The notes beneath the pieces are model-generated. The model saw nothing but the letters and a program-made list of their open reading frames with translations, had not been told where the DNA came from and ran no database searches. Positions 56,096 to 64,000 of a DNA stretch of 64,000 bases are shown piece after piece. Location of the stretch: NCBI RefSeq assembly GCF_017876115.1, contig NZ_JAGINO010000008.1, forward strand, positions 124,001 to 188,000. The letters are read 5' to 3'. Within the stretch, counting starts at the first letter, position 1. Every line of letters starts with the position of its first letter. A program made the position numbers and the translations under genes. The stretch is from Azospirillum picis (GTDB taxonomy: Bacteria > Pseudomonadota > Alphaproteobacteria > Azospirillales > Azospirillaceae).

Positions 56096-56629
56096 TCATT
56101 CCGTGAAGTTTCCGGCACTTCCGGCCTTTTGCGCCCGCCAGTGCTCGGCCATGCGGTCCATGAGCTGGCGGTAGCGGCGGTCGCTCCGCATCAGCCTGCG
56201 CACCGCCTTGCCGTGGCGCGGGTCGGCCAGCATCCAGGCCTCCGCCGCCGCCTGGTGTTCGGGATGGATCGACAGCAGGTAGATCGCCGCCTGCTCCGGC
56301 GAGGACAGCTCGGTCTCCCCCAGCCCTTCCAGGATGGCGCCGACATAGAGCGGCAGCACCTTGCGGAAATCCTCCGGGCCGCCCGCCTGGTCGGAGTCGT
56401 CCACCGGGGCGCCGCTCCCGGAGGCGCCCCCGGCCATCATCGCCTGGCGCTCGGCCGCCGGCAGCGCGAAGAAGGCGTCCAGCCCCAGCAGCAGGTCGCA
56501 GATGGTCTTCTTGCGCACCATCCAGTTCGACCCGCCGGCCACCCGCGCCGCCAGCCCCTCCAGGAAGGGCCGCAGGCGCTCCGGCGAGGTTTCGAAGACG
56601 GAGCGGGCGGGCGGGGAAACGGCGGTCAT
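56096..56629 (-). CDS. Hypothetical soluble protein
   Basis: A 177-residue, helix-rich protein. No family is recognised. It starts 50 bases after the hisN stop on the same strand, so it may be co-transcribed. It carries a Met/Gly/Ser patch in the middle and basic ends. Confidence 0.65.
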   Translation of the reverse strand: MTAVSPPARSVFETSPERLRPFLEGLAARVAGGSNWMVRKKTICDLLLGLDAFFALPAAERQAMMAGGASGSGAPVDDSDQAGGPEDFRKVLPLYVGAILEGLGETELSSPEQAAIYLLSIHPEHQAAAEAWMLADPRHGKAVRRLMRSDRRYRQLMDRMAEHWRAQKAGSAGNFTE

Positions 56630-56679
56630 TTCGGCTTCCGGTTGAAACGGGTGCGAACGAGACGGATGACGAGGCGGGA

Positions 56680-57462
56680 TCAGCCGGCCAGCACGGCCAT
56701 GGCTTCCGCGTGGGTGCGCGGATCGCCGGCGGCGATCACCCGGCCCGACGAGCTGGCGTCGAGCGGCTTGCCCTCCCAGTCGGTCATCAGCCCGCCGGCC
56801 CCGGTCACCACCGGCACCAGGGCGGCGAAGTCGTAGAGCTTCAGCCCCGATTCGACGACGAGGTCGTAATAGCCCGAGGCCAGCAGCCCGTAGGTGTAGC
56901 AGTCGCCGCCATAGGCCGAGGTCTTCACCTGACCGGCCAGCCGGCGGTAGGCGTCGTAGTCGCCGCCGGGGAACAGGTCGGGGGAGGTGGTGCCGAACAT
57001 CGCCGCCCCCAGCCCGCCCGGACAGGGGCGCACGCGCACCGGCTGGCCGTTGTGGGTGGTCGGCCGGCCCTCGACGCCGACCCAGCGGTCGCCGACGATC
57101 GGCTGGTCGATGATGCCCAGCACCGGGCGGCCGTGGTGCAGCAGCGCGATCAGCGTGCCGAAGATCGGCCGGCCGGCGATGAAGGATTTGGTGCCGTCGA
57201 TCGGGTCGATCACCCACACCCATTCGGCATCCAGGTTCTTGGTGCCGTGCTCCTCGCCGTAGATGCCGTCGTCGGGGCGCCGGCTCTCGATCAGCGTGCG
57301 GATCATGTGCTCGGCCTCGCGGTCGGCGACGGTGACCGGCGAGTGGTCGGCCTTGTCGTCGATGGCCACGGGGGTGCGGAAATAACGCCGGACGACGCTG
57401 GCCCCGGAGTCGGCCAACCGCTGGGCGAGCGCCACCATCGGGGCGGGGCAGGGTTCGGTCAT
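56680..57462 (-). CDS. hisN: Inositol-monophosphatase-family phosphatase, probable histidinol phosphatase
   Basis: A 260-residue metal-dependent phosphatase. The metal motifs are visible as EEHG (Glu70 and Glu71) and DPIDGTKSF (Asp86-Asp89). Members similar to this act as histidinol-phosphate phosphatase (HisN), but inositol or other phosphates are possible. The start at 57462 follows AAGGAG. Confidence 0.8.
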   Translation of the reverse strand: MTEPCPAPMVALAQRLADSGASVVRRYFRTPVAIDDKADHSPVTVADREAEHMIRTLIESRRPDDGIYGEEHGTKNLDAEWVWVIDPIDGTKSFIAGRPIFGTLIALLHHGRPVLGIIDQPIVGDRWVGVEGRPTTHNGQPVRVRPCPGGLGAAMFGTTSPDLFPGGDYDAYRRLAGQVKTSAYGGDCYTYGLLASGYYDLVVESGLKLYDFAALVPVVTGAGGLMTDWEGKPLDASSSGRVIAAGDPRTHAEAMAVLAG

Positions 57463-57611
57463 GGTCGCTCCTTGGTCATGGGGGCCGGTATGGCTGCCGC
57501 ATCCTAACGGCGCAGGTCCCGCCCGGAAACCCGAAAGCACCCGGCCTGGACATCAGGCGGATGCGGCGGGACTTTCCGGCCGGCGCGGCTTGTGGCAGCC
57601 TTTGCTCCACC

Positions 57612-58529
57612 ATGATGAACCGACCCAACATCTATGCCGCCACCCCGCTCGACCGCGCGTCGCTCCGCCGCAAGGACGAGGACTGGCTGACGCAGGCCTG
57701 GCTGGCACCGTCGGCCCGCGTCCTTCCGGTCTGGCAGAGCCGGAACCTCGTCTCCGGGCCGCCGGAGGCGCCGCGTGCCGTCATGCTGGCCGGCGAGGGG
57801 CTGGAGGCGGTACCGATCTTCCTCGGCCTGATGGACGGCACCCCGATCTTCGCCCTCGACCTGTCGATGGTCGAGGCGCCGGAGTCGCTGCCGGCGCTTC
57901 GGGAGCCGATGCAGGGCGGCGCCCGGTTCGAGGATCTGCGCAGCACCGGCCCGCAGATGCCGGAGGGCGAGGCGGCGCTGTGCGCCTACGCCCGCGGCAT
58001 GGTCTGGTGGAACGCCCGCCACCGCTTCTGCGGCGTCTGCGGCTCCCCCGCGGCGTCGGCCGAGGGCGGGCATGTGCGGATCTGCACCAACCCGGACTGC
58101 GCAACCCACCATTTCCCGCGCACCGACCCGGCGGTGATCATGCTGGTGCATGACGGCGGCGACCGGGTGGTGCTGGGCCGCCAGGCCCGCTTCGCCCCCG
58201 GCATGCATTCGGTGCTGGCCGGCTTCCTCGAACCGGGCGAGAGCCTGGAGGACACGGTGGCCCGCGAGGTGTTCGAGGAGGTCGGGCTGACCGTGACCGA
58301 CATCCGCTACCGCTCGTCGCAGCCCTGGCCCTTCCCGTCCTCGCTGATGCTGGGCTTCACTGCGCGCGCCACCAGCTTCGACATCGACACCGGCAGCGAC
58401 GAGCTGGAAAGCGCCGCCTGGTTCGACCGCGCCTTCCTGCGCGACCATGTCCCGGACGAGACCTTCCGCTTTCCCCGCTCCGACTCGATCGCCCACCGCC
58501 TGATCAGCGAGTGGCTCGACGAAGGGTGA
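57612..58529 (+). CDS. nudC: NAD(+) diphosphatase NudC (NADH pyrophosphatase)
   Basis: A 305-residue Nudix enzyme that cleaves NADH and decaps NAD-RNA. It has an N-terminal half, a zinc ribbon (CGVCG, CTNPDC), the Nudix box GFLEPGESLEDTVAREVFEEVG and the SQPWPFPSSLM signature. The start at 57612 (or 57615) is chosen over 57561, whose extra residues are not conserved. Confidence 0.94.
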   Translation: MMNRPNIYAATPLDRASLRRKDEDWLTQAWLAPSARVLPVWQSRNLVSGPPEAPRAVMLAGEGLEAVPIFLGLMDGTPIFALDLSMVEAPESLPALREPMQGGARFEDLRSTGPQMPEGEAALCAYARGMVWWNARHRFCGVCGSPAASAEGGHVRICTNPDCATHHFPRTDPAVIMLVHDGGDRVVLGRQARFAPGMHSVLAGFLEPGESLEDTVAREVFEEVGLTVTDIRYRSSQPWPFPSSLMLGFTARATSFDIDTGSDELESAAWFDRAFLRDHVPDETFRFPRSDSIAHRLISEWLDEG

Positions 58530-58551
58530 GCCGTCCCCGGCGCAGCCGGCG

Positions 58552-59418
58552 TCAGTCCTCGCCCACCCGCTGGCTTTCCTGGTAGCGGAAGGGGTTGGCG
58601 GGATAGACGCCGAGGATCTTCACCTCGTGGGCGAAGAAGTCCAGCTCCTCCAGGGCGAGGCGCAGGGGGCGCTCGTCGGGGTGGCCCTCGACGTCGGCAT
58701 AGAACTGGGTCTGGGTGAAGCGGCCGCCGACCATGTAGCTTTCCAGCTTGGTCATGTTGACGCCGTTGGTGGCGAAGCCGCCCAGCGCCTTGTAGAGCGC
58801 CGCCGGCACGCTGCGGACGCGGAACACGAAGGTCGTGATGGTCTTGCAGGACCCCAGCGCCGGCAGCTTCGGCTCGCGCGCCAGGATCAGGAAGCGGGTC
58901 GTGTTGTGCTCGGCGTCCTCGATGCCGCTCTTCAGGGTGTCGAGTCCGTAGATCTCGGCGGCCAGGGAGGAGGCGATGGCGGCGTGCTGCGGGTCGTTCA
59001 GCGCCGCGATCTCCTTCGCGGCCCCGGCGGTGTCGGCATGGTTGATCGTCTGCAGGCCCAGGCCGCGGATCGCGGTCTGGCACTGGGACAGCGCCTGGAT
59101 GTGGCTGCGCACCGTCTTCAGCCCCTCCAGCGTGGCGCCCCGCGGCGCCAGGAGCTGGTGGTTCACCCGCTGGAAATGCTCGCCGATGATGTGCAGCCGG
59201 CCTTCCGGCAGCAGATAGTGGTTGTCGGCGACCCGGCCGGCGATGGAGTTCTCCACCGGGATCATCGCCAGCGACGCCCGCCCGTCGCGCACGGCGGCGA
59301 AGGCGTCCTCGAAGGTCGCGCAGGGCATCGTCGTCATGGTCGGCCGGGCGTTGCGGCAGGCCAGGTCGGAATAGGCGCCGGGGAAACCCTGGAAGGCGAT
59401 GATGTTGGCGGTGGCCAT
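58552..59418 (-). CDS. pheA: Prephenate dehydratase with ACT domain
   Basis: A 288-residue enzyme of phenylalanine synthesis. The catalytic region starts IAFQGFPGAYSDLA and includes the NTTRFLIL motif. The ACT domain at the end (CKTITTFVFRVR...MTKLESYMVGG) gives feedback control. It follows kdsB by 97 bases, a gap with GGCCGGC repeats. Confidence 0.96.
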   Translation of the reverse strand: MATANIIAFQGFPGAYSDLACRNARPTMTTMPCATFEDAFAAVRDGRASLAMIPVENSIAGRVADNHYLLPEGRLHIIGEHFQRVNHQLLAPRGATLEGLKTVRSHIQALSQCQTAIRGLGLQTINHADTAGAAKEIAALNDPQHAAIASSLAAEIYGLDTLKSGIEDAEHNTTRFLILAREPKLPALGSCKTITTFVFRVRSVPAALYKALGGFATNGVNMTKLESYMVGGRFTQTQFYADVEGHPDERPLRLALEELDFFAHEVKILGVYPANPFRYQESQRVGED

Positions 59419-59515
59419 TGACGGGGATCCTTCGGCGACTGGGCGAAGCGGAAGCTGCGGTCGGCCGGCCTTGGGGCCGGCGTGGTTGGCCGGCCTCGCG
59501 GCCGGCGTGGTGCGG

Positions 59516-60280
59516 TCAGCCGGCCTTGCCGGCGAGCAGGGCGCGGGCGCGCTCCAGGTCGGCCGGAGTATCGACACCCAGCGGAACCGCGTCAACGACC
59601 GCCGCGTCGATTCGCATGCCGTTGGCCAGCGCGCGGAGCTGCTCCAGCTTCTCGCGCTGCTCCAGCACCGCGGGCGGCAGAGCCACGAAGCGCTCCAGCG
59701 CCGCCCGGCGGTAGGCGTACAGCCCGATGTGGTGGTAGAGCGGGCCGTCCCCGTGCGGGGCGGTGGTGCGGGTGAAGTAGAGCGCGCGGCCCCGGGCGGC
59801 GCCGGGCGGCAGTTCCAGCACCGCCTTGACCACGTTGGGGTCGGTCCGTTCCTCCTCCCGCGTGATCTCCACCACCAGGGTGGCGATGTCGACCGACGGG
59901 TCCTCCAGCGGGGCGAAGGCGGCGCGCACCGCCTCCGGCTCCACCGTCGGCAGGTCGCCCTGGACGTTGACCACGGCGTCGTGCCGGCCCTCGGGGTCGA
60001 CCAGCCGCAGCGCCTCGAAGATGCGGTCGGAGCCCGACGGGTGGTCGGGGCGGGTCAGCACCGCGGTGCCGCCGGCCGCCTCCACCGCGCGGGCGATCTC
60101 CGGCTCGGCGCAGGCGACGACCACCGGGCCGATGGCCGCCTCCTGGGCGCGGCGCATCACATGGACGATCATCGGCGCCCCCAGGATGTCGGCCAGCGGC
60201 TTGCCCGGCAGGCGGGTGGAGGCCATCCGGGCCGGGATCACCACGATCGGGTTGGCGGGGCGGGCGGCGGCAGTCGTCAT
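59516..60280 (-). CDS. kdsB: CMP-KDO synthetase (3-deoxy-manno-octulosonate cytidylyltransferase)
   Basis: A 254-residue enzyme activating KDO for lipopolysaccharide core synthesis. [18 protein letters not shown] and [10 protein letters not shown] are the CTP/KDO-binding signatures, and [11 protein letters not shown] the metal-binding region. It starts at 60280 and runs into pheA. Confidence 0.95.
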   Translation of the reverse strand: MTTAAARPANPIVVIPARMASTRLPGKPLADILGAPMIVHVMRRAQEAAIGPVVVACAEPEIARAVEAAGGTAVLTRPDHPSGSDRIFEALRLVDPEGRHDAVVNVQGDLPTVEPEAVRAAFAPLEDPSVDIATLVVEITREEERTDPNVVKAVLELPPGAARGRALYFTRTTAPHGDGPLYHHIGLYAYRRAALERFVALPPAVLEQREKLEQLRALANGMRIDAAVVDAVPLGVDTPADLERARALLAGKAG

Positions 60281-60621
60281 GGCAAGGGCTCCGATGGGCC
60301 ACGAGCGTGGCGTTTCGCGGGATTGCGGGGGTGAACCATGGGCGGCCACACGCCGTCAAGGGGGGCCGTCGCATGCTCCGCCCCTGGCCGCCGGCAGCCG
60401 GTGGAGCGCCCCGCCGCCGGGGCGGCCGGCCTGTTGCGGTGCAGCGTGCCTCGCAAGCAATTTAAGAGGCTGATGACTGCGGCAAATTTGTATGCGACCT
60501 TTTTTCGCGGTCCGGCGGGCTATGACCCGTCGGGACCGCAGGCTATGGTGGCCGCGGCGCCTGGAGCCGCGGGCGGGGGAAACGCCGAGTGCACTGAAAT
60601 TAGGGAACAAGGGGCTCATCA
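60281..60621. other. Intergenic region between kdsB and the cytochrome c gene
   Basis: A 341-base divergent region with no convincing gene. It contains an AT-richer patch at about 60459-60516 that may hold the cytochrome promoter; no clear -35/-10 pair was identified. Confidence 0.45.
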
Positions 60622-61161
60622 ATGAGCATGGAGTGGAACAAGATTTTCGGCGCCGTGCTGCTGGCCGGGCTGATCGCCATGTTGACGGGTTTCGCGGCCA
60701 AGGTGCTGGTCCATTCGAAGCCGCTGGAAAAAAGCGTCTATGCCATCGCCGCACCCGAGGGGTCGGGAGCCCCGGCGGGCAAGGCGGCGGAGCCGACCGG
60801 CCCGGCACCGATCGCTCCCCTGCTCGCCGCCGCCGATCCGGCCGCCGGCCAGAAGGTCGCCAAGGCCTGCGCCGCCTGCCACAGCTTCGACAAGGGCGGC
60901 GCCGCCAAGGTCGGCCCTAACCTGTACGGCATCATCGGTGGGCCGAAGGGCCACATGCAGGGCTTCGCCTATTCCGACGCCTTGGTGAAGACCGGCGGGA
61001 CCTGGACCTACGACGAGCTGAACAAGTTCCTCTACAACCCGAAGGACTATGCGCCGGGCACCAAGATGACCTTCGCCGGCCTGAAGAAGGATGACGAGCG
61101 GGCGGCGGTCATCGCCTACCTGCGATCGCTGGCCGACAGCCCGCAGCCGCTGCCGCAATAA
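60622..61161 (+). CDS. Membrane-anchored class I cytochrome c (CycM/c552-like)
   Basis: A 179-residue electron carrier. An N-terminal hydrophobic anchor (about 9-30) and an Ala/Pro linker lead to the heme domain with CAACH (Cys83, Cys86, His87) and the axial Met149 in GTKMTFAGL. Its likely partner is a terminal oxidase; the oxidase genes are not in the window. Confidence 0.9.
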   Translation: MSMEWNKIFGAVLLAGLIAMLTGFAAKVLVHSKPLEKSVYAIAAPEGSGAPAGKAAEPTGPAPIAPLLAAADPAAGQKVAKACAACHSFDKGGAAKVGPNLYGIIGGPKGHMQGFAYSDALVKTGGTWTYDELNKFLYNPKDYAPGTKMTFAGLKKDDERAAVIAYLRSLADSPQPLPQ

Positions 61162-61195
61162 CGGTCCCGGCAACCTACCCGGACCGCGCATGCGG

Positions 61196-61227
61196 AAAGC
61201 CCCGCCTTCGCTGGAAGGCGGGGCTTT
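61196..61227 (+). terminator. Terminator after the cytochrome c gene
   Basis: Perfect 14-base arms (61196-61209 with 61214-61227) and a GCTG loop lie 35 bases past the stop and end in TTTT. It also sits beyond the 3' end of the Nudix gene, on the opposite strand. Confidence 0.8.
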
Positions 61228-61269
61228 TCGTTGTGGGATGAGCGTTACGGTCGTTCCGGGGGCGGACGG

Positions 61270-62118
61270 TCAGCGCCGCAGCCCGCAGGCGATCTCCAGA
61301 TAGTCGGGTTCGTTCTCCGCCGTCAGCCAGCCGTGGCGGATCAGGAAGTCGGTCACCACGAGGTTCACGTTGAACTTCCAGTCGTCCGTGCCCCGTACCG
61401 ACGCGGCGACCCTGTCCAGCGGCCACAGCTCGAACGACTCCACCTCCCCGTCGGTGTTGACCGGCGTGATGCCGGCCGGCAGTTCCAGGTCGTAGACGAA
61501 CAGGCGGTCGCGCTTCAGCCCGACCGCGGTTTCCAGGCTGTAGCTGATGGCGCCGACCGGCTTGGCCAGTCGCGCGGTGGCGGCGTCGAGGCCGGCCTCT
61601 TCCGCCGCCTCCTTCTCCAGGTTCTCGGCCAGCGACAGGCCGATGGGCTGGCCGCCGGCGACCATGTTGTCGAGCAGGCCCGGCGCCACGTCGCGGTCGC
61701 CGGCCCGGCGGCCGATCCAGAGCGACAGGCCGTCATCCCCGCGGACATAGCCGTTGACGTGCAGGCCGAAGGCTTCGATGCCGAAGGCGGCGACCGCTGC
61801 ACGGTCGAGCCGGGCGAGCGGCTCCGCTCCCCAGCGCGGCAGCACCGGATAATACTCCCCGCGCAGCGCCTTCACCGTGCCGCGTTCCACCAGATAGGCG
61901 GCGGCATGGTCGAGCAGGGTGGATCGCGCCTCGAAATCCCTGATCTCGGCGGCGATCCCGACCCGGTCGGCGGTGACGACGAAGCCGGGATCCACGCCGG
62001 GCAGCGCCTCGGCCAGCTCATGGCGCACCCAGCCGACGAAGTGGCCGTCCAGCTCGAATCGGCGGAAGCCGGACAGGTCATGCGCGTTGCACGCGCGGAT
62101 ATGATCGAGGAAGCTCAT
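61270..62118 (-). CDS. Nudix hydrolase with DUF4743-type N-terminal domain
   Basis: A 282-residue protein. The N-terminal half has FELDGHFVGWVRHELAEALPG and later IEAFGLHVNGYV, typical of DUF4743/thiamine-pyrophosphokinase-related Nudix proteins. The Nudix box is degenerate: GGQPIGLSLAENLEKEAAEEAG. The substrate is unknown. The start at 62118 has a GGAGG very close to it, so a start a few codons away is possible. It is divergent from the response regulator gene. Confidence 0.8.
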   Translation of the reverse strand: MSFLDHIRACNAHDLSGFRRFELDGHFVGWVRHELAEALPGVDPGFVVTADRVGIAAEIRDFEARSTLLDHAAAYLVERGTVKALRGEYYPVLPRWGAEPLARLDRAAVAAFGIEAFGLHVNGYVRGDDGLSLWIGRRAGDRDVAPGLLDNMVAGGQPIGLSLAENLEKEAAEEAGLDAATARLAKPVGAISYSLETAVGLKRDRLFVYDLELPAGITPVNTDGEVESFELWPLDRVAASVRGTDDWKFNVNLVVTDFLIRHGWLTAENEPDYLEIACGLRR

Positions 62119-62264
62119 GCCTCCATCTAAGCTGCGCCGCGTTCCCGGCGCAACCGCCCATCCAGGGCATGGCCCCCTCCGCACCGGGCATCTTGTGTCC
62201 CCTCGGTTGCCTGCATACACCCGCACACCGGGACATCACCACGGACGGCGTGAAAGGCGGAGCC

Positions 62265-62744
62265 ATGGAGTCGGCGGGGATCGGGCAGGGGATGGTGCAG
62301 GGGCAGGGGCAGGGGATGGGGATGGGGCAGGAGGCGGTGGTCTTCGGCGTCCTGTCCGTCCTTGTCGTCGAGGACGACCCCTTCACCCGCATGGTGCTGG
62401 CCAAGATGCTCGGCGGGCTCGGCGTCGGGACGGTGATCCAGGCCGCCGACGGCGAGACGGCGCTGGCCGCCGTCGCCGACCGGACGCCCGACGTCATCCT
62501 GTGCGATGTCGAGATGCAGCCGCTGGACGGCTTCGGGTTCGTCCGTGCCTTGCGCGCCGGCACCCCGTCCGGCCGGGACCGGCCGCCCGTCGTCTTCATG
62601 AGCGGTCGCGTGGACCAGGAGCGGCGCGATTCGGCCGGGGCGGTCGGCGTCGACGCGCTGTTGGCCAAGCCGGTCGCGCCGGCGGCCCTGCGTGGGGTTC
62701 TGGCCGCCTGCCTCAAGGCGGAGAGCGTGGTCGCGCCGCATTGA
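62265..62744 (+). CDS. Single-domain response regulator
   Basis: A 159-residue CheY-like receiver. It has the acidic pair at residues 36-38 (SVLVVEDDPF), the phosphoacceptor Asp81 (LCDVEMQ), Ser113 and Lys135 (LLAKPVAP). An N-terminal extension of Gly/Gln/Met repeats (residues 8-22) is unusual. No output domain is attached. No kinase lies beside it. Confidence 0.82.
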   Translation: MESAGIGQGMVQGQGQGMGMGQEAVVFGVLSVLVVEDDPFTRMVLAKMLGGLGVGTVIQAADGETALAAVADRTPDVILCDVEMQPLDGFGFVRALRAGTPSGRDRPPVVFMSGRVDQERRDSAGAVGVDALLAKPVAPAALRGVLAACLKAESVVAPH

Positions 62745-63681
62745 GGCGGCTGGGGCGGCGACCGGGGCGGCGACCGGGAAAGGCGGGCTCCGGACCGGGG
62801 CAGCCGGGATGCCCGGTGCCGCCCGATACCCGACCGCGCGCAGGCGCGCGCCTCAGGCTTCCGCCCAAAAAGATTTCCCGCCCTGTGGGAGAGGAAGCAA
62901 GGGCTTGAATTCACTGCATAAACGAATGGGACTCGCCGTCCGTGCCGAACCGGTGCCGAACCCTTACCCAATTTCCGCCTTGTTGATGGAGACGATTGGG
63001 ACGCAACATGATCTCTAAGAGGTGTTGCGGCGCCCGCCGCGGCGAGGTGTTGCGACCCCCGCCGCGAGCGACGGCAACGGCCCCTGCGAGATTTTGTTAA
63101 GGTTTGAAGTCCAGCATCGACGATAAGATCCAGCGCCGTGCTTCGTCGAGGCGGCGCGCAAGTCTCTGGAGGGCGATGGCGTGATCAAGGGCGCCCAGTC
63201 GAACCGTACCGGGCAACATACCCTGACTGGAGGGGCCACCCGTTCGGCCGCCGGTCCCACGCCGTCCACCCTTGGCACCGCAAGCCTCTCCCGTCCGTAC
63301 CTTCCGCAAGCGCGGGATGCATCGGCGCGCTCGCCGCGCCAGCTCCTGCCAAGGGGCCTAGACCCTATGGCAAAGGGCGACCCCACCGCGGGCTTTCAGG
63401 CTATGGAGCCTGAGTGCCTGGAAAGCTCAAGGTGGGGCATTACATTCAAAAATGACTTGTTCGGGAGACGGAGCGTCACAGGACGTACGGCCCCCGGCCT
63501 CTGCAGGACCGTTCCTTACACCAGACCGCTGGCTTCTACCGCTGAGCGGGGGTGTGGCGGGACCACCGGTTCCGTTCCATCCCTTGGAGTGCCCCATGGA
63601 TCGCGGCATGCGCCGCGCGCCGCCGCCGGATAGACCGGCAGCGGCCTCCGGCGCATCGGACCAGATAAGACGGAGCGACGA
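62745..63681. other. Gene-poor 937-base region before prkA
   Basis: No protein of a known family is seen. It holds a direct repeat of about 25 bases (63020-63044 and 63045-63070), a hairpin GCAACA/TGTTGC (63003-63008 with 63022-63027) and an RNA-like fold (63381-63437). It is probably the regulatory and leader region of prkA. I did not recognise tmRNA, RNase P RNA, SRP RNA or any tRNA. Confidence 0.5.
63381..63437 (+). ncRNA. Predicted folded RNA element upstream of prkA
   Basis: Nested complementary segments are seen: CCCCACC (63381-63387) with GGTGGGG (63431-63437), GCTTTC (63392-63397) with GAAAGC (63421-63426), and AGGCT (63398-63402) with AGCCT (63407-63411) around an ATGG loop. No known family is identified. 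It may be a leader RNA or small RNA. The strand is not proven. Confidence 0.4.
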
Positions 63682-64000
63682 ATGTTCCCGGCCGACGAAC
63701 TGTTCACGCGCTACACGCAGACGTACGAGACCCGCCGCGAAACCGAGATGTCCCTGATGGACTATCTCCAACTGTGCCGCGACGACCCCATGGCCTTCGC
63801 TTCGGCCGCCGAGCGCATCCTGGCCGCCATCGGCGAGCCGGAGGTGGTCGATACGGCCCGCGACCCGCGCCTGGGCCGCATCTTCATGAACCGGACGATC
63901 AAGGTCTATCCGGCCTTCTCCGAGTTCTACGGCATGGAGGAGACGATCGAGCGGATCGTCGGCTTCTTCCGCCATGCCGCCCAGGGGCTGGAGGAGCGCA
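63682..64000 (+). CDS. prkA: PrkA-type serine protein kinase, N-terminal part
   Basis: The first 106 codons are present and the gene runs off the window; the family protein is about 640 residues. The sequence MFPADELFTRYTQTYETRRE, SLMDYLQLCRDDPMAFASAA, DPRLGRIFMNRTIKVYPAFS and EFYGMEETIERIVGFFRHAA matches the start of PrkA/YeaG, a P-loop kinase linked to stress and stationary phase. The start ATG at 63682 follows GGAGCGACGA. The downstream genes are not visible. Confidence 0.9.
   Translation, partial: MFPADELFTRYTQTYETRRETEMSLMDYLQLCRDDPMAFASAAERILAAIGEPEVVDTARDPRLGRIFMNRTIKVYPAFSEFYGMEETIERIVGFFRHAAQGLEER

Noticed and set aside
63200..63240. GTTCGA-like stretch on the minus strand as a tRNA T-arm
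   Set aside because: No complementary stem and no acceptor arm; not a tRNA.
63597..63613. GG-N10-GC pair as a sigma-54 promoter for prkA
   Set aside because: Only the GG and GC dinucleotides match; the flanking consensus bases are poor.

Overview
The window is a GC-rich (roughly 70%) stretch of bacterial chromosome. Gene content points to an alphaproteobacterium of the Azospirillum/Rhodospirillales type: a periplasmic nitrate reductase operon, an ActP-type acetate permease with its DUF485 partner, a CarB-GreA pair, a membrane-anchored cytochrome c552-like protein, a PAS_5-family pair, a CisATP-type DNA ligase with its exonuclease, and a sigma-54-type amtB promoter. The assignment comes from gene content and composition, not from a database search. 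I recognised no rRNA, tRNA, prophage, insertion sequence or CRISPR array. Genes are densely packed and many neighbours overlap by the ATGA or GTGA type.

Layout. 0.3-2.3 kb: DUF485-actP acetate uptake operon. 2.6-4.7 kb: DUF1178 protein, a small methyltransferase, two strong hairpins and a MarR regulator. 4.7-7.6 kb: a decayed siderophore/cobalamin-type ABC operon (substrate-binding gene with an in-frame stop, permease missing, ATPase without a start) downstream of a large LprI-type secreted protein. 7.8-13.6 kb: aqpZ, lepA and the glycogen genes glgA and glgC. 14-18.5 kb: amtB with a -24/-12 promoter, pirin, a small secreted protein and a catalase-family protein. 18.7-25.5 kb: a hypothetical gene, psuG, the exonuclease-ligase pair, a 2-oxoglutarate oxygenase, an ELM1-like protein and an Lrp regulator. 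25.5-33.3 kb: chrA, a dienelactone-hydrolase-like protein, greA, carB and a Cys-rich PAS protein. 33.6-38 kb: napEDABC with an FNR-type box upstream. 38-45 kb: mgtC, a 7TM histidine kinase, a flavoprotein, DinB, a soluble FtsK and a second PAS_5 protein. 45-48 kb: msrA, a sigma-region-1.1-like tail-anchored protein, an rRNA/tRNA methyltransferase and a YqaA/DedA protein. 48-56 kb: a yejAABEF peptide-import operon with two yejA copies. 56-64 kb: hisN, nudC, pheA, kdsB, a cytochrome c, a Nudix protein, a single-domain response regulator, a 937-bp gene-poor gap with an RNA-like fold, and the start of prkA.

How the parts fit. Nitrogen (amtB), anaerobic or redox control (napEDABC, and an FNR-like box near actP) and carbon storage (glgCA) fit a free-living soil or root bacterium switching between oxygen and nitrogen regimes. 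Window-wide oddities are short tandem repeats (12-15 bp, 2-4 copies) in intergenic DNA, often abutting gene ends, and a GC-rich palindromic repeat family.

The most novel-looking items are the stand-alone sigma-1.1-like protein with a membrane tail (46027-46479), the FtsK translocase without membrane segments coupled to a PAS_5 gene (42467-45045), the paired hairpins at 4039-4141 and the folded leader before prkA (63381-63437).
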